The notes under the pieces: generated by a model
The model's input: the letters and a program-made list of their open reading frames with translations, nothing else
What the model was told of the DNA's origin: nothing
Database searches by the model: none
Position numbers and translations under genes: made by a program
Part shown: positions 57,647 through 64,000 of the stretch, one piece after another
How the letters are laid out: every line of letters starts with the position of its first letter
How positions within the stretch are numbered: position 1 is the first letter of the stretch
Origin: Mycobacteroides salmoniphilum
GTDB lineage: Bacteria > Actinomycetota > Actinomycetes > Mycobacteriales > Mycobacteriaceae
Direction of reading: 5' to 3'
Length of the DNA stretch: 64,000 nt
Assembly (NCBI RefSeq): GCF_004924335.1
Contig: NZ_CP024633.1
Location: forward strand, 2,356,001-2,420,000

Positions 57647-59143
57647 ATGACCAGATTGCCACGCACGCCCGGCGCATCCCATGGCGATGCCGACATGGTG
57701 CTGATCGGCGGCGGCATCATGTCCACGACCTTGGGCTCGATGCTCTCGGTTCTAGAGCCCAAGTGGCGAATTGTGTTGCTGGAGAGGGCCGATGCGCTCG
57801 CCGTCGAGAGCAGCGGTGCCTGGAACAACGCCGGTACCGGGCACACCGGATTCTGCGAGCTCAACTACATGCCAGACCCCGGGGACGCCGCGAAATCTGC
57901 GGCGATAGCTCGCCAGTTCCACCTGAGCCGTCAGTGGTGGTCCTACCTCGCCGACAACGGGCTGCTGCAACCCGATGCATTCATTCACCCCGCGGCGCAC
58001 ATGGACGTGGTATTCGGTCAGCGTGATGTCGACTACCTACGCCGTCGATACGCAACGCTGTCCGCAGAGCCGATGTTCACCGGAATGCAGTTCACCGATG
58101 CCCCCGGCACCATCGGGCGCTGGGCACCGCTGGTGATGCGCGGCCGCACACCCGGTGAGCCTGTTGCCGCCACCCTGCACCCCGACGGAACCGATATCGA
58201 TTTCGGCGCCCTCACTGGCGCGCTGACGCGCATCGTCACCGATCGCGGTGGCCAGGTCCGCCTCGCCCATGAGGTGCGCACGCTCCATCGATCCAGCGAC
58301 GGATCATGGGCAGTAAGCGGGACACATCCCCATGGCCACTTCACCATACGAGCACGCAGCGTGTTCGTCGGTGCCGGCGGGCACGCATTGCGGCTCCTGC
58401 AACGCGCGCACCTTCCCGAGGTGCGTGGTTACGCAGTCCTACCCGTAGGCGCAGCCTTCCTGCGGTGCGGGGATCCCGCCGTGGCCGATCAGCACACCAC
58501 CAAGGTGTACGGGCAAGCTCCCCGGGGCGCCCCACCGATGTCGGTACCGCACCTGGACAAACGCGTGGTTCACGGTCGGCCGTACCTCATGTTCGGACCG
58601 TATGCGACCTTCAGCACCAAGCTGCTCAAACATGGCCGGTGGCTCGATTTTTTCACCACAGTGCGGTGGCATAACCTACACGTGATCGCGGCCGCGCTCA
58701 TCCAAAACCTCGCACTGATCCGATACCTGGTCGCACAGGCGGTAGCCGGTCCGCGACAACGATTTTCGCAGCTGCGCCGGTACTATCCCGCCGCTGAGCC
58801 CGGCGATTGGGAACTGGTCCCCGCGGGTCAACGGGCGCAACTCATCACACCCGATCGCCGACGCGTGGGCGTGCTTCAGCAAGGCACCGAGCTCGTGGTC
58901 AGCGCCGACCGGACCATCGCGGGACTACTCGGTGCCTCTCCGGGTGCGTCCACCGCGGTCCCGATCATGCTCGACGCCCTTCAACGCTGCTTTCCCGAGC
59001 AATGGCGCACCTCATGGCAGAGGACCATGATCGGCGCGATTCCCGGTGCCGGGGAGCTCATCTGGGATGCGGCGACGGTCACCAGCTCCGTGCGGGTCAC
59101 CGCGCGCTCGCTGGGTCTCGATGAAGCTAGGCCGTCGAACTAG
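57647..59143 (+). CDS. mqo: Malate:quinone oxidoreductase
   Basis: 498 aa from ATG at 57647 (ATG at 57635 possible). Oxidises malate to oxaloacetate and passes electrons to the quinone pool; peripheral membrane FAD enzyme. 'DADMVLIGGGIMSTTLGSML', 'ESSGAWNNAGTGHTGFCELN', 'HPDGTDIDFGALTGALTRIV', 'SVFVGAGGHALRLLQRA' and 'GLLGASPGASTAVPIMLDAL' are the Mqo signatures. It overlaps the convergent DUF2567 gene by 17 bp. Confidence 0.94.
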   Translation: MTRLPRTPGASHGDADMVLIGGGIMSTTLGSMLSVLEPKWRIVLLERADALAVESSGAWNNAGTGHTGFCELNYMPDPGDAAKSAAIARQFHLSRQWWSYLADNGLLQPDAFIHPAAHMDVVFGQRDVDYLRRRYATLSAEPMFTGMQFTDAPGTIGRWAPLVMRGRTPGEPVAATLHPDGTDIDFGALTGALTRIVTDRGGQVRLAHEVRTLHRSSDGSWAVSGTHPHGHFTIRARSVFVGAGGHALRLLQRAHLPEVRGYAVLPVGAAFLRCGDPAVADQHTTKVYGQAPRGAPPMSVPHLDKRVVHGRPYLMFGPYATFSTKLLKHGRWLDFFTTVRWHNLHVIAAALIQNLALIRYLVAQAVAGPRQRFSQLRRYYPAAEPGDWELVPAGQRAQLITPDRRRVGVLQQGTELVVSADRTIAGLLGASPGASTAVPIMLDALQRCFPEQWRTSWQRTMIGAIPGAGELIWDAATVTSSVRVTARSLGLDEARPSN

Positions 59144-59846
59144 CACCTTCGACGGGCGGGACGGTCATGGGTGCGCGGTACATGGGGACCTTGGCCGACG
59201 GCCAGGCATCGAGATCGTCACGGGCACAGGCCACTACACAGAACATGTAGGTGACCGCCGCTAGACATGGTGCCAGCGCGAGCGTGACCGCGATCTGAGC
59301 CGGCGTGTGACCGTAGAACACCGCGGGCGCCTCGACGACATACTTGATGCGATGCCCTTCATCGAGCTGAGCACCCGCGATATCCAGTACGCCATAACGC
59401 AACCTGACCAGTGCGGCGCCGACAGCCGCGGCCACGGCCGCGCACGCCAGGGCACCTAGGGTGAGCGCGCCCATCATCATCGGGCCGCGGTGCGCCCGCC
59501 ATTGCCAGACCGCGGCGGACACGATCACCGCGACCACCGTCGCCATTCCCATCAGCATGGTGGTGGCGATGAAGTAGTTGTCGGCCTCATTGCCCAGGTG
59601 AACGAATACCCGGCCGTTATCGCGCGTATCAGCGATGGCTCCATGCACACCCGGTGCGATGACGCTCCACAACGCTCCCACCAACGCCCCGGCGGCGGCG
59701 AGCCCACCGAACACGATCGCGGCCGCGCGAAGATGCGAAAAACGCGGGGGTGCAACCTGATCCACGGTGCTTGAAGCGACAGTTATGGGCGCCAATGGCT
59801 CTTCGCTGGCACTCATCGGCACCAATGGCTCTTCGCTGGCGCTCAT
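59127..59846 (-). CDS. DUF2567 membrane protein with duplicated N-terminus
   Basis: 239 aa from ATG at 59846, overlapping the bsaP stop (ATGA); an upstream start at 59891 lies within bsaP. Four membrane segments ('[20 protein letters not shown]', '[20 protein letters not shown]', '[20 protein letters not shown]', '[17 protein letters not shown]'). The first 20 residues are two copies of [12 protein letters not shown] sequence, from a 30-bp tandem DNA repeat. The same gene sits after bsaP in M. tuberculosis (Rv1591). Function unknown. Confidence 0.85.
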   Translation of the reverse strand: MSASEEPLVPMSASEEPLAPITVASSTVDQVAPPRFSHLRAAAIVFGGLAAAGALVGALWSVIAPGVHGAIADTRDNGRVFVHLGNEADNYFIATTMLMGMATVVAVIVSAAVWQWRAHRGPMMMGALTLGALACAAVAAAVGAALVRLRYGVLDIAGAQLDEGHRIKYVVEAPAVFYGHTPAQIAVTLALAPCLAAVTYMFCVVACARDDLDAWPSAKVPMYRAPMTVPPVEGASSTA

Positions 59847-59850
59847 CGCT
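59791..59850. repeat. 30-bp tandem repeat, two units, at the DUF2567 start
   Basis: Units 59791-59820 and 59821-59850 differ at three positions and share caatggctcttcgctggc. On the minus strand each encodes MSASEEPL, so both supply an ATG. The right unit includes the TGA/ATG junction with bsaP. It resembles the trpB/hisD repeat in placement and in starting with GATGAG. Confidence 0.9.
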
Positions 59851-60091
59851 GCTCGAGCTGCGTGGAGTCCGCCTCGCCGTGTCGCGAGCATTTCGCGCGC
59901 CAGCCGTCCGGACGCACCTGCACGATCATCCGCCGCCCGCAGGCCGCACAGAACCGCGGTGGCTCCAAGCCCAGCTGTGCCGCTGTGGGCACAAACAGTC
60001 CCGTCGACCCGTCCATTGATTCGCCGGTGTACACGTTGTACTTACCGGCGGCTACCGGTTCTGTACCCATCACGTACAGGCTATTGCTCAC
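59843..60091 (-). CDS. bsaP: Biotin synthase auxiliary protein
   Basis: 82 aa. '[20 protein letters not shown]' with CxxC plus 'WRAKCSRHG' gives cysteines for an iron-sulfur cluster. This gene lies next to bioB in actinobacteria, and BsaP has been described as an Fe-S partner needed for BioB activity in mycobacteria. It overlaps bioB by 4 bp, in the order bioB-bsaP-DUF2567. Confidence 0.9.
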   Translation of the reverse strand: MSNSLYVMGTEPVAAGKYNVYTGESMDGSTGLFVPTAAQLGLEPPRFCAACGRRMIVQVRPDGWRAKCSRHGEADSTQLEQR

Positions 60092-61122
60092 AGGCTGCTG
60101 TTGAGTGCCTTGATCGGCATCTGCAGATCGACGAGCAGTTCCAGGTCCGCCTCGGCCGGACGGCCCAGTGTCGTCAGATAGTTGCCCACGATGACGGCAT
60201 TGATACCGCCCAGAATGCCCTGCTTGGCGCCCAGATCACCCAGGGTGATCTCACGCCCGCCGGCGAAACGCAGCATGGTGCGCGGCAGCGCGAGACGGAA
60301 TGCGGCGACGGCACGCAGCGCGTCCGAGGCGGGGAGCACCTCCAGGTCGCCGAAGGGTGTCCCGGGGCGCGGGTTCAGGAAGTTCAGCGGAACCTCATCG
60401 GGTTCCAGTTCGGCCAGGTTCGCGGCGAATTCGGCGCGCTGCTCCAGTGTCTCGCCCATACCGAGGATGCCGCCGCAGCAGACCTCCATGCCCGCTTCGC
60501 GAACCATCCTGAGGGTGTCCCATCGCTCCTCCCAGCTGTGGGTGGTGACCACATTCGGGAAGTGCGACTTGGCAGTTTCGAGGTTGTGGTTGTAGCGGTG
60601 CACGCCCATCGCCGAGAGTCGGTCGACCTGCTCCTGGGTCAGCATGCCCAGCGAGCAGGCGATCTGAATGTCGACCTCATTGCGGATGGCCTCGATACCG
60701 GCCGCGACCTGAGCAAGCAGCCGCTCGTCGGGGCCGCGAACGGCCGCCACGATGCAGAACTCGGTGGCGCCGGACTTCGCGGTCTGTTTGGCGGCCTCGA
60801 CCAGGCTGGGGATATCGAGCCAGGCGCTGCGCACGGGGGAAGCGAACAGTCCGGACTGTGAACAGAAATGGCAGTCCTCGGGGCAGCCACCGGTCTTGAG
60901 ACTGATGATGCCCTCGACCTCGACCTCGGGGCCGCACCACTGCATCCGCACCTCGTGCGCGAGTGCCAGCAGCTCTTCGAGGCGGTCGTCAGGGAGCTGA
61001 AGTACCCGCAGCACCTGATCCTGAGTCAGGCCCACCCCTTGCTCGAGCACCTGCTCGCGGGCAATGGCCAGTACGTCGCGATCCGTGTCGCCCGCCGTGG
61101 TTGCTTCGGCTGCCTGAGTCAC
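60088..61122 (-). CDS. bioB: Biotin synthase
   Basis: 344 aa from GTG at 61122 after GAGGAG (6 nt). Radical-SAM enzyme inserting sulfur into dethiobiotin. Radical-SAM Cys in '[18 protein letters not shown]', '2Fe-2S' region '[20 protein letters not shown]', '[20 protein letters not shown]' and '[20 protein letters not shown]', then '[16 protein letters not shown]'. Typical length. Controlled by the BioQ-type site 54 bp upstream. Confidence 0.97.
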   Translation of the reverse strand: MTQAAEATTAGDTDRDVLAIAREQVLEQGVGLTQDQVLRVLQLPDDRLEELLALAHEVRMQWCGPEVEVEGIISLKTGGCPEDCHFCSQSGLFASPVRSAWLDIPSLVEAAKQTAKSGATEFCIVAAVRGPDERLLAQVAAGIEAIRNEVDIQIACSLGMLTQEQVDRLSAMGVHRYNHNLETAKSHFPNVVTTHSWEERWDTLRMVREAGMEVCCGGILGMGETLEQRAEFAANLAELEPDEVPLNFLNPRPGTPFGDLEVLPASDALRAVAAFRLALPRTMLRFAGGREITLGDLGAKQGILGGINAVIVGNYLTTLGRPAEADLELLVDLQMPIKALNSSL

Positions 61123-61175
61123 GCAGCGCTCCTCACAGTGTCTTGTCTTTGTGTCTTGTGTCTGACGGTCCCAAT

Positions 61176-61192
61176 CCTGAACGGTGTTCAGG
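61176..61192. promoter_or_regulatory. BioQ operator, bioB/bioQ
   Basis: Perfect palindrome CCTGAACGGTGTTCAGG. For bioB (minus strand) a TAACCT -10 box abuts it; for bioQ a TAGAGT -10 box (61194-61199) follows it. Including the flank, 22 bp are identical to the bioF site at 63672-63693. Confidence 0.9.
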
Positions 61193-61205
61193 TTAGAGTA
61201 TTGCC

Positions 61206-61841
61206 ATCACCGAGCCAAACAAGGGGCGTGCCGCCCCGCTCAACCGACACGACCTGGTGCGCCGGGCCACCGCGATTCTGGACGACTACGGGATCGCGGA
61301 TCTCACGATGCGCCGGCTCGCCCGCGAGCTCGATATCGCACCGAGCGCCCTGTACTGGCACTTCGCGAACAAGCAGCAGCTACTCGGCGCCGTCTCCGAT
61401 CACGTGCTGGCGCCGCTGGCCGAAACCGATTGTCGTGATGTGCCCTGGCAGCAGCGTGTCGATTTCCTGTGCTCGGCGCTGCGCGACGCACTGCTATCCC
61501 ACAAGGACGGTGCGGAACTGGTGTCGGCGAGCTTCGCCTCGGGACAAACCTCGCACATGATCACGGTGCTCGATCGCCTGGCCGAGGCCGCTGTCACCTC
61601 GGGACTAGGTGCGGTACCTGCCGCGCTGGCCGCCCGCAGCATCGTCTACTACGTATTGGGATATGTCGCGGACGAACAGTCGCGGCTGCAGTGGGACTCC
61701 GCCGGTGCGCTGGAAGAGGGCCAATCACTCCTCGCCGACGGCGCGGCGCTGACCGATCCCACCGCTCAGTTCGGCTTCGGCGTGCGTCTCCTGGTGGACG
61801 GCATCGACCAGTTGGCCCGTCAGTCCAGCCCGATCAGCTAG
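61206..61841 (+). CDS. bioQ: TetR-family biotin regulator (probable ATC start)
   Basis: About 211 aa if translation begins at 61206. HTH '[20 protein letters not shown]' then '[20 protein letters not shown]' is TetR-type, and placement beside a TGAAC-N3-GTTCA operator and bioB identifies it as BioQ. The first conventional start is GTG at 61257, inside helix 1. The codons before it ('[19 protein letters not shown]') are coding-like and give a normal arm, but the expected start is ATC at 61206, exactly 6 nt after the TAGAGT -10 box. ATT at 61200 is another non-standard option. It overlaps convergent bioD by 8 bp. Confidence 0.85.
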   Translation: MTEPNKGRAAPLNRHDLVRRATAILDDYGIADLTMRRLARELDIAPSALYWHFANKQQLLGAVSDHVLAPLAETDCRDVPWQQRVDFLCSALRDALLSHKDGAELVSASFASGQTSHMITVLDRLAEAAVTSGLGAVPAALAARSIVYYVLGYVADEQSRLQWDSAGALEEGQSLLADGAALTDPTAQFGFGVRLLVDGIDQLARQSSPIS

Positions 61842-62517
61842 CGGCCACCAACTCGGCCACCCACTGCGGGTCGAAGAGCGCCACGCTCATCTCGGCGAAC
61901 ACCGCGGGCATCAGCCGCGGCGCCCCCTCGGGAATCACCGCGCGCACCGGCGTCTGGAACTGATTCGCGAGTTCCTCACGGTTGAGTCGTTGCGGCAGGT
62001 CCGGCTCTGCCGGGAAGCTCCCCACCACCAGGCCGGCACAGGGAACCGACTGCGCGGCAAGGGCTTCCAGTGTGAGGGCGGTGTGATTCAGGGTGCCCAG
62101 GTTGGCGGTCGTCACCACCAGAACCGGCGCGTCGAGAACAATCGCCAGGTCACGCAGAGTCTTGCCCCCCGCGGCCAGCTCGACCAGGAGGCCACCCGCA
62201 CCCTCAACGAGTGTCAACGCCCCGGGGCGGTCGAGGGCGAAAATCGCCGTGGCCATCTGTACGTGGTCGAGCAAGGCCAGACCGGCCCGCGACGCCGCCG
62301 CCACGGGAGCCAGCGGTTCGGGATAGCGGACCAAGGTCTCGATATGCGTCACTCCGGACAGGCGGGCAACCTCATCGGCGTCACGGTCCTCACCGGTCTG
62401 CACCGGTTTGCATACCGTCACCTCGATGCCCTGGCTCGCCGCGGCCGCTGCGAGCGCCGCCGTCGCCACCGTCTTTCCCACCCCGGTCGATGTTCCGGTG
62501 ACCAGGAGCACCGTCAC
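61834..62517 (-). CDS. bioD: Dethiobiotin synthetase
   Basis: 227 aa. ATP-dependent ring closure of DAPA with CO2. P-loop '[20 protein letters not shown]', Lys and Thr in '[20 protein letters not shown]', '[20 protein letters not shown]' and '[20 protein letters not shown]'. ATGA-type overlap with bioF. Last gene of the bioF-bioD unit. Confidence 0.97.
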   Translation of the reverse strand: MTVLLVTGTSTGVGKTVATAALAAAAASQGIEVTVCKPVQTGEDRDADEVARLSGVTHIETLVRYPEPLAPVAAASRAGLALLDHVQMATAIFALDRPGALTLVEGAGGLLVELAAGGKTLRDLAIVLDAPVLVVTTANLGTLNHTALTLEALAAQSVPCAGLVVGSFPAEPDLPQRLNREELANQFQTPVRAVIPEGAPRLMPAVFAEMSVALFDPQWVAELVAAS

Positions 62518-63659
62518 CGGCGGGCCAGCGCCAATACTCCGGCGAGCACCTCACGCACGCGATCCATATCGGCGCCGGTGAGCGAGGCCCGGGCCGTCAG
62601 GCGCAGCAATGACTGCCCCTCGGGGACCGACGGCGGGCGGAAACAGCCCACCCGCACCCCATGGTCCAGGCATGCCTTGGCTGCGTTGAACGCGATCGTC
62701 GGGTCACCGAGTACCACCGGCACCACCGCGGACTCGGGCGTGTCCGCCAAACCGCACCACTGGCCCAGCGTTGCCGCGTGGTCGAGCACTGCGCGGACCC
62801 GTTCCGGTTCGTCGGCCATGAGCCGCAGCGCCGCCAACGCCGACCCGACCGCTGCCGGAGCGAGCCCGGTGTCGAAGATGAACGGGCGAGCGGCATCGAT
62901 GAGGTGTGCCCGGACCGCCTCTGACCCCAGCACCGCCCCACCCTGGCTGCCCAGAGCCTTGGACAGCGTGACGGTGACGACGAGATCGTCGAAGCCGGCG
63001 AGACCGACTTCGGAGACCAGACCGCGCCCACCGACCCCGCGCACGCCGAGTCCGTGTGCCTCGTCGACAAGCAACACCGCTCCATGACTACGGCAGACCC
63101 GGTGCAGCTCGGTCAGCGGCGCGAGCGCACCATCGGCGCTGAACACCGCGTCGGTGAGAACCAATGCGCGTTCTTCGGGACGCTGCGCCAGGGCCGCCGC
63201 CACCGCCTGGGTGTCGCGATACGGAGTCACGACCACCCGTGCCCGCGACAGGCGGCACGCGTCGATCAGCGAGGCATGGGTGCGCGCATCGGAGACGATG
63301 AGCGTTCCGGGACCGGAAAGCGCGACGACCGCTCCGAGATTGGCGGTGTAGCCCGAGGAGAACACCAGCGCCGAGGGCGCGCCCATAAAGGTCGCCAGCT
63401 CGCGCTCCAGCTCTTCATGCAGCTCGGTATTGCCGGTGACCAGGCGTGAACCGGTGGATCCGGCACCCCACATCCGCAGCGCCTCGACGCCGGCCTCGAT
63501 GACCTGCGGATGGCACGCGAGGCCCAGATAGTCGTTGGACGCCAGATCGATCTCGGGCTCGGCGGCGCTGCGGGTACGAAGCCGGCGGCGCAGTCCGGCG
63601 GCCTCCCGTTGACGCTCGACCTCACCCAACCAGGCAAGCGGTGATGATGCCTCGCCCAC
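62514..63659 (-). CDS. bioF: 8-amino-7-oxononanoate synthase
   Basis: 381 aa PLP enzyme condensing pimeloyl-CoA/ACP with alanine. '[20 protein letters not shown]', '[20 protein letters not shown]', '[20 protein letters not shown]', PLP lysine in '[20 protein letters not shown]'. GTG start at 63659 with AGGAGG at ~6 nt. A BioQ-type site lies directly upstream, so it has its own promoter apart from bioA. Confidence 0.96.
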   Translation of the reverse strand: MGEASSPLAWLGEVERQREAAGLRRRLRTRSAAEPEIDLASNDYLGLACHPQVIEAGVEALRMWGAGSTGSRLVTGNTELHEELERELATFMGAPSALVFSSGYTANLGAVVALSGPGTLIVSDARTHASLIDACRLSRARVVVTPYRDTQAVAAALAQRPEERALVLTDAVFSADGALAPLTELHRVCRSHGAVLLVDEAHGLGVRGVGGRGLVSEVGLAGFDDLVVTVTLSKALGSQGGAVLGSEAVRAHLIDAARPFIFDTGLAPAAVGSALAALRLMADEPERVRAVLDHAATLGQWCGLADTPESAVVPVVLGDPTIAFNAAKACLDHGVRVGCFRPPSVPEGQSLLRLTARASLTGADMDRVREVLAGVLALARR

Positions 63660-63672
63660 CGGCGCCTCCTCT

Positions 63673-63689
63673 CCTGAACGGTGTTCAGG
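63673..63689. promoter_or_regulatory. BioQ operator, bioF
   Basis: Second perfect CCTGAACGGTGTTCAGG. On the minus strand the TAACCT -10 box (63693-63688) overlaps its edge and also contains the bioA stop codon, so bioF transcription starts inside the operator. Confidence 0.9.
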
Positions 63690-64000
63690 TTAGCGCACCG
63701 CCGATGTGGCTCCTACCGCCGTCGCCGCGCTCACCATCGCCCGCGTGATTCGGTGGATCTCATCCTGATCGCAGATGTACGGCGGCATGGTGTAAATCAA
63801 GGTCCGGAAGGGGCGCAGCCATACGCCTTCGTCCAATGCCGCGTTGGTAGCGACGCGCATACCGTCCGCGCCCAACGGGTGGTCCATGTCGATGACGCCA
63901 ATGGCACCACACACGCGCACGTCGGCAACCCCGTCGAGGTCTGCGGCGGGTGCCAGGCCCGCGCGTAATCCCCCGGATATCTCCGCGATCCGTGACTTCC
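63690..64000 (-). CDS. bioA: DAPA aminotransferase, C-terminal part
   Basis: Only the last ~102 codons are present; the gene continues beyond the right edge. 'EISGGLRAGLAPAADLDGVA', 'VRVCGAIGVIDMDHPLGADG', 'DEGVWLRPFRTLIYTMPPYI' and 'CDQDEIHRITRAMVSAATAV' are the C-terminal signature of BioA, which converts KAPA to DAPA using SAM. Stop TAA at 63690-63692. It precedes bioF on the same strand, giving the actinobacterial order bioA-bioF-bioD. Confidence 0.9.
   Translation of the reverse strand, partial: KSRIAEISGGLRAGLAPAADLDGVADVRVCGAIGVIDMDHPLGADGMRVATNAALDEGVWLRPFRTLIYTMPPYICDQDEIHRITRAMVSAATAVGATSAVR

Noticed and set aside
63681..63968. 95-codon plus-strand frame at the right edge
   Set aside because: Antisense to the bioA C-terminus, whose conserved motifs are plain.

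Overview
The window is chromosomal DNA of a mycobacterium, most likely a rapid grower of the Mycobacteroides abscessus/chelonae group. The support is high G+C, heavy GTG/TTG start use, many 4-bp stop/start overlaps, an MmpS-MmpL pair, PriA-type HisA with no trpF in the trp cluster, the actinobacterial BsaP partner of biotin synthase, and a core gene order matching what is known around Rv1568-Rv1623c of M. tuberculosis (bioAFD, bioB, nadABC, his, trp, lgt, pyk, tesB, cyd). The species call is inference. No tRNA, rRNA, insertion sequence, integrase or CRISPR was seen.

Layout. 1-9939: a polysaccharide locus with a glycosyltransferase cut by the window edge, a GT2-GT4 fusion, a Wzx-like flippase, a GT4, a WecG/TagA transferase, a Wzz-like two-pass protein, a Wzy/O-antigen-ligase-like polymerase and a class III aminotransferase. 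10069-16358: cytochrome bd oxidase (cydABDC) and a small membrane protein. 16362-22460: NCS1 permease, DUF2156 membrane protein, PLDc_N protein, acyl-CoA thioesterase, pyruvate kinase, and an SMR exporter under a guanidine-II riboswitch. 22551-29211: TM2 protein, lgt, trpA-B-C, a Trp-associated membrane protein and trpE, all leftward. 29287-33382: a MarR regulator divergent from mmpS-mmpL. 33679-34576: HIT protein and peroxiredoxin. 34587-41016: the leftward operon hisD-C-B-H-A-impA-F-I. 41139-47379: F420-type and FMN-type reductases, a CitAB/DcuSR-like two-component system and a divergent ABC importer. 47382-51629: nadABC and divergent NrtR regulator. 51695-59143: lipase, TetR plus FAD monooxygenase, a secreted protein with a disordered tail, and LysR plus malate:quinone oxidoreductase. 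59127-64000: the biotin region (DUF2567, bsaP, bioB, bioQ, bioD, bioF, end of bioA).

Regulation can be read directly in several places. A palindrome sits between nadA and nrtR with a -10 box inside it. The same BioQ-type operator precedes both bioB and bioF. Inverted repeats lie between TetR and its monooxygenase and between LysR and mqo. Two ACGG-loop hairpins precede the SMR gene. Short repeats (33-bp x3 in trpB, one 20-bp core in hisD, 30-bp x2 in the DUF2567 gene) are fused in frame to the starts of otherwise conserved genes. Two genes, tesB and bioQ, keep their expected N-termini in frame but have ATC where ATG would be expected.
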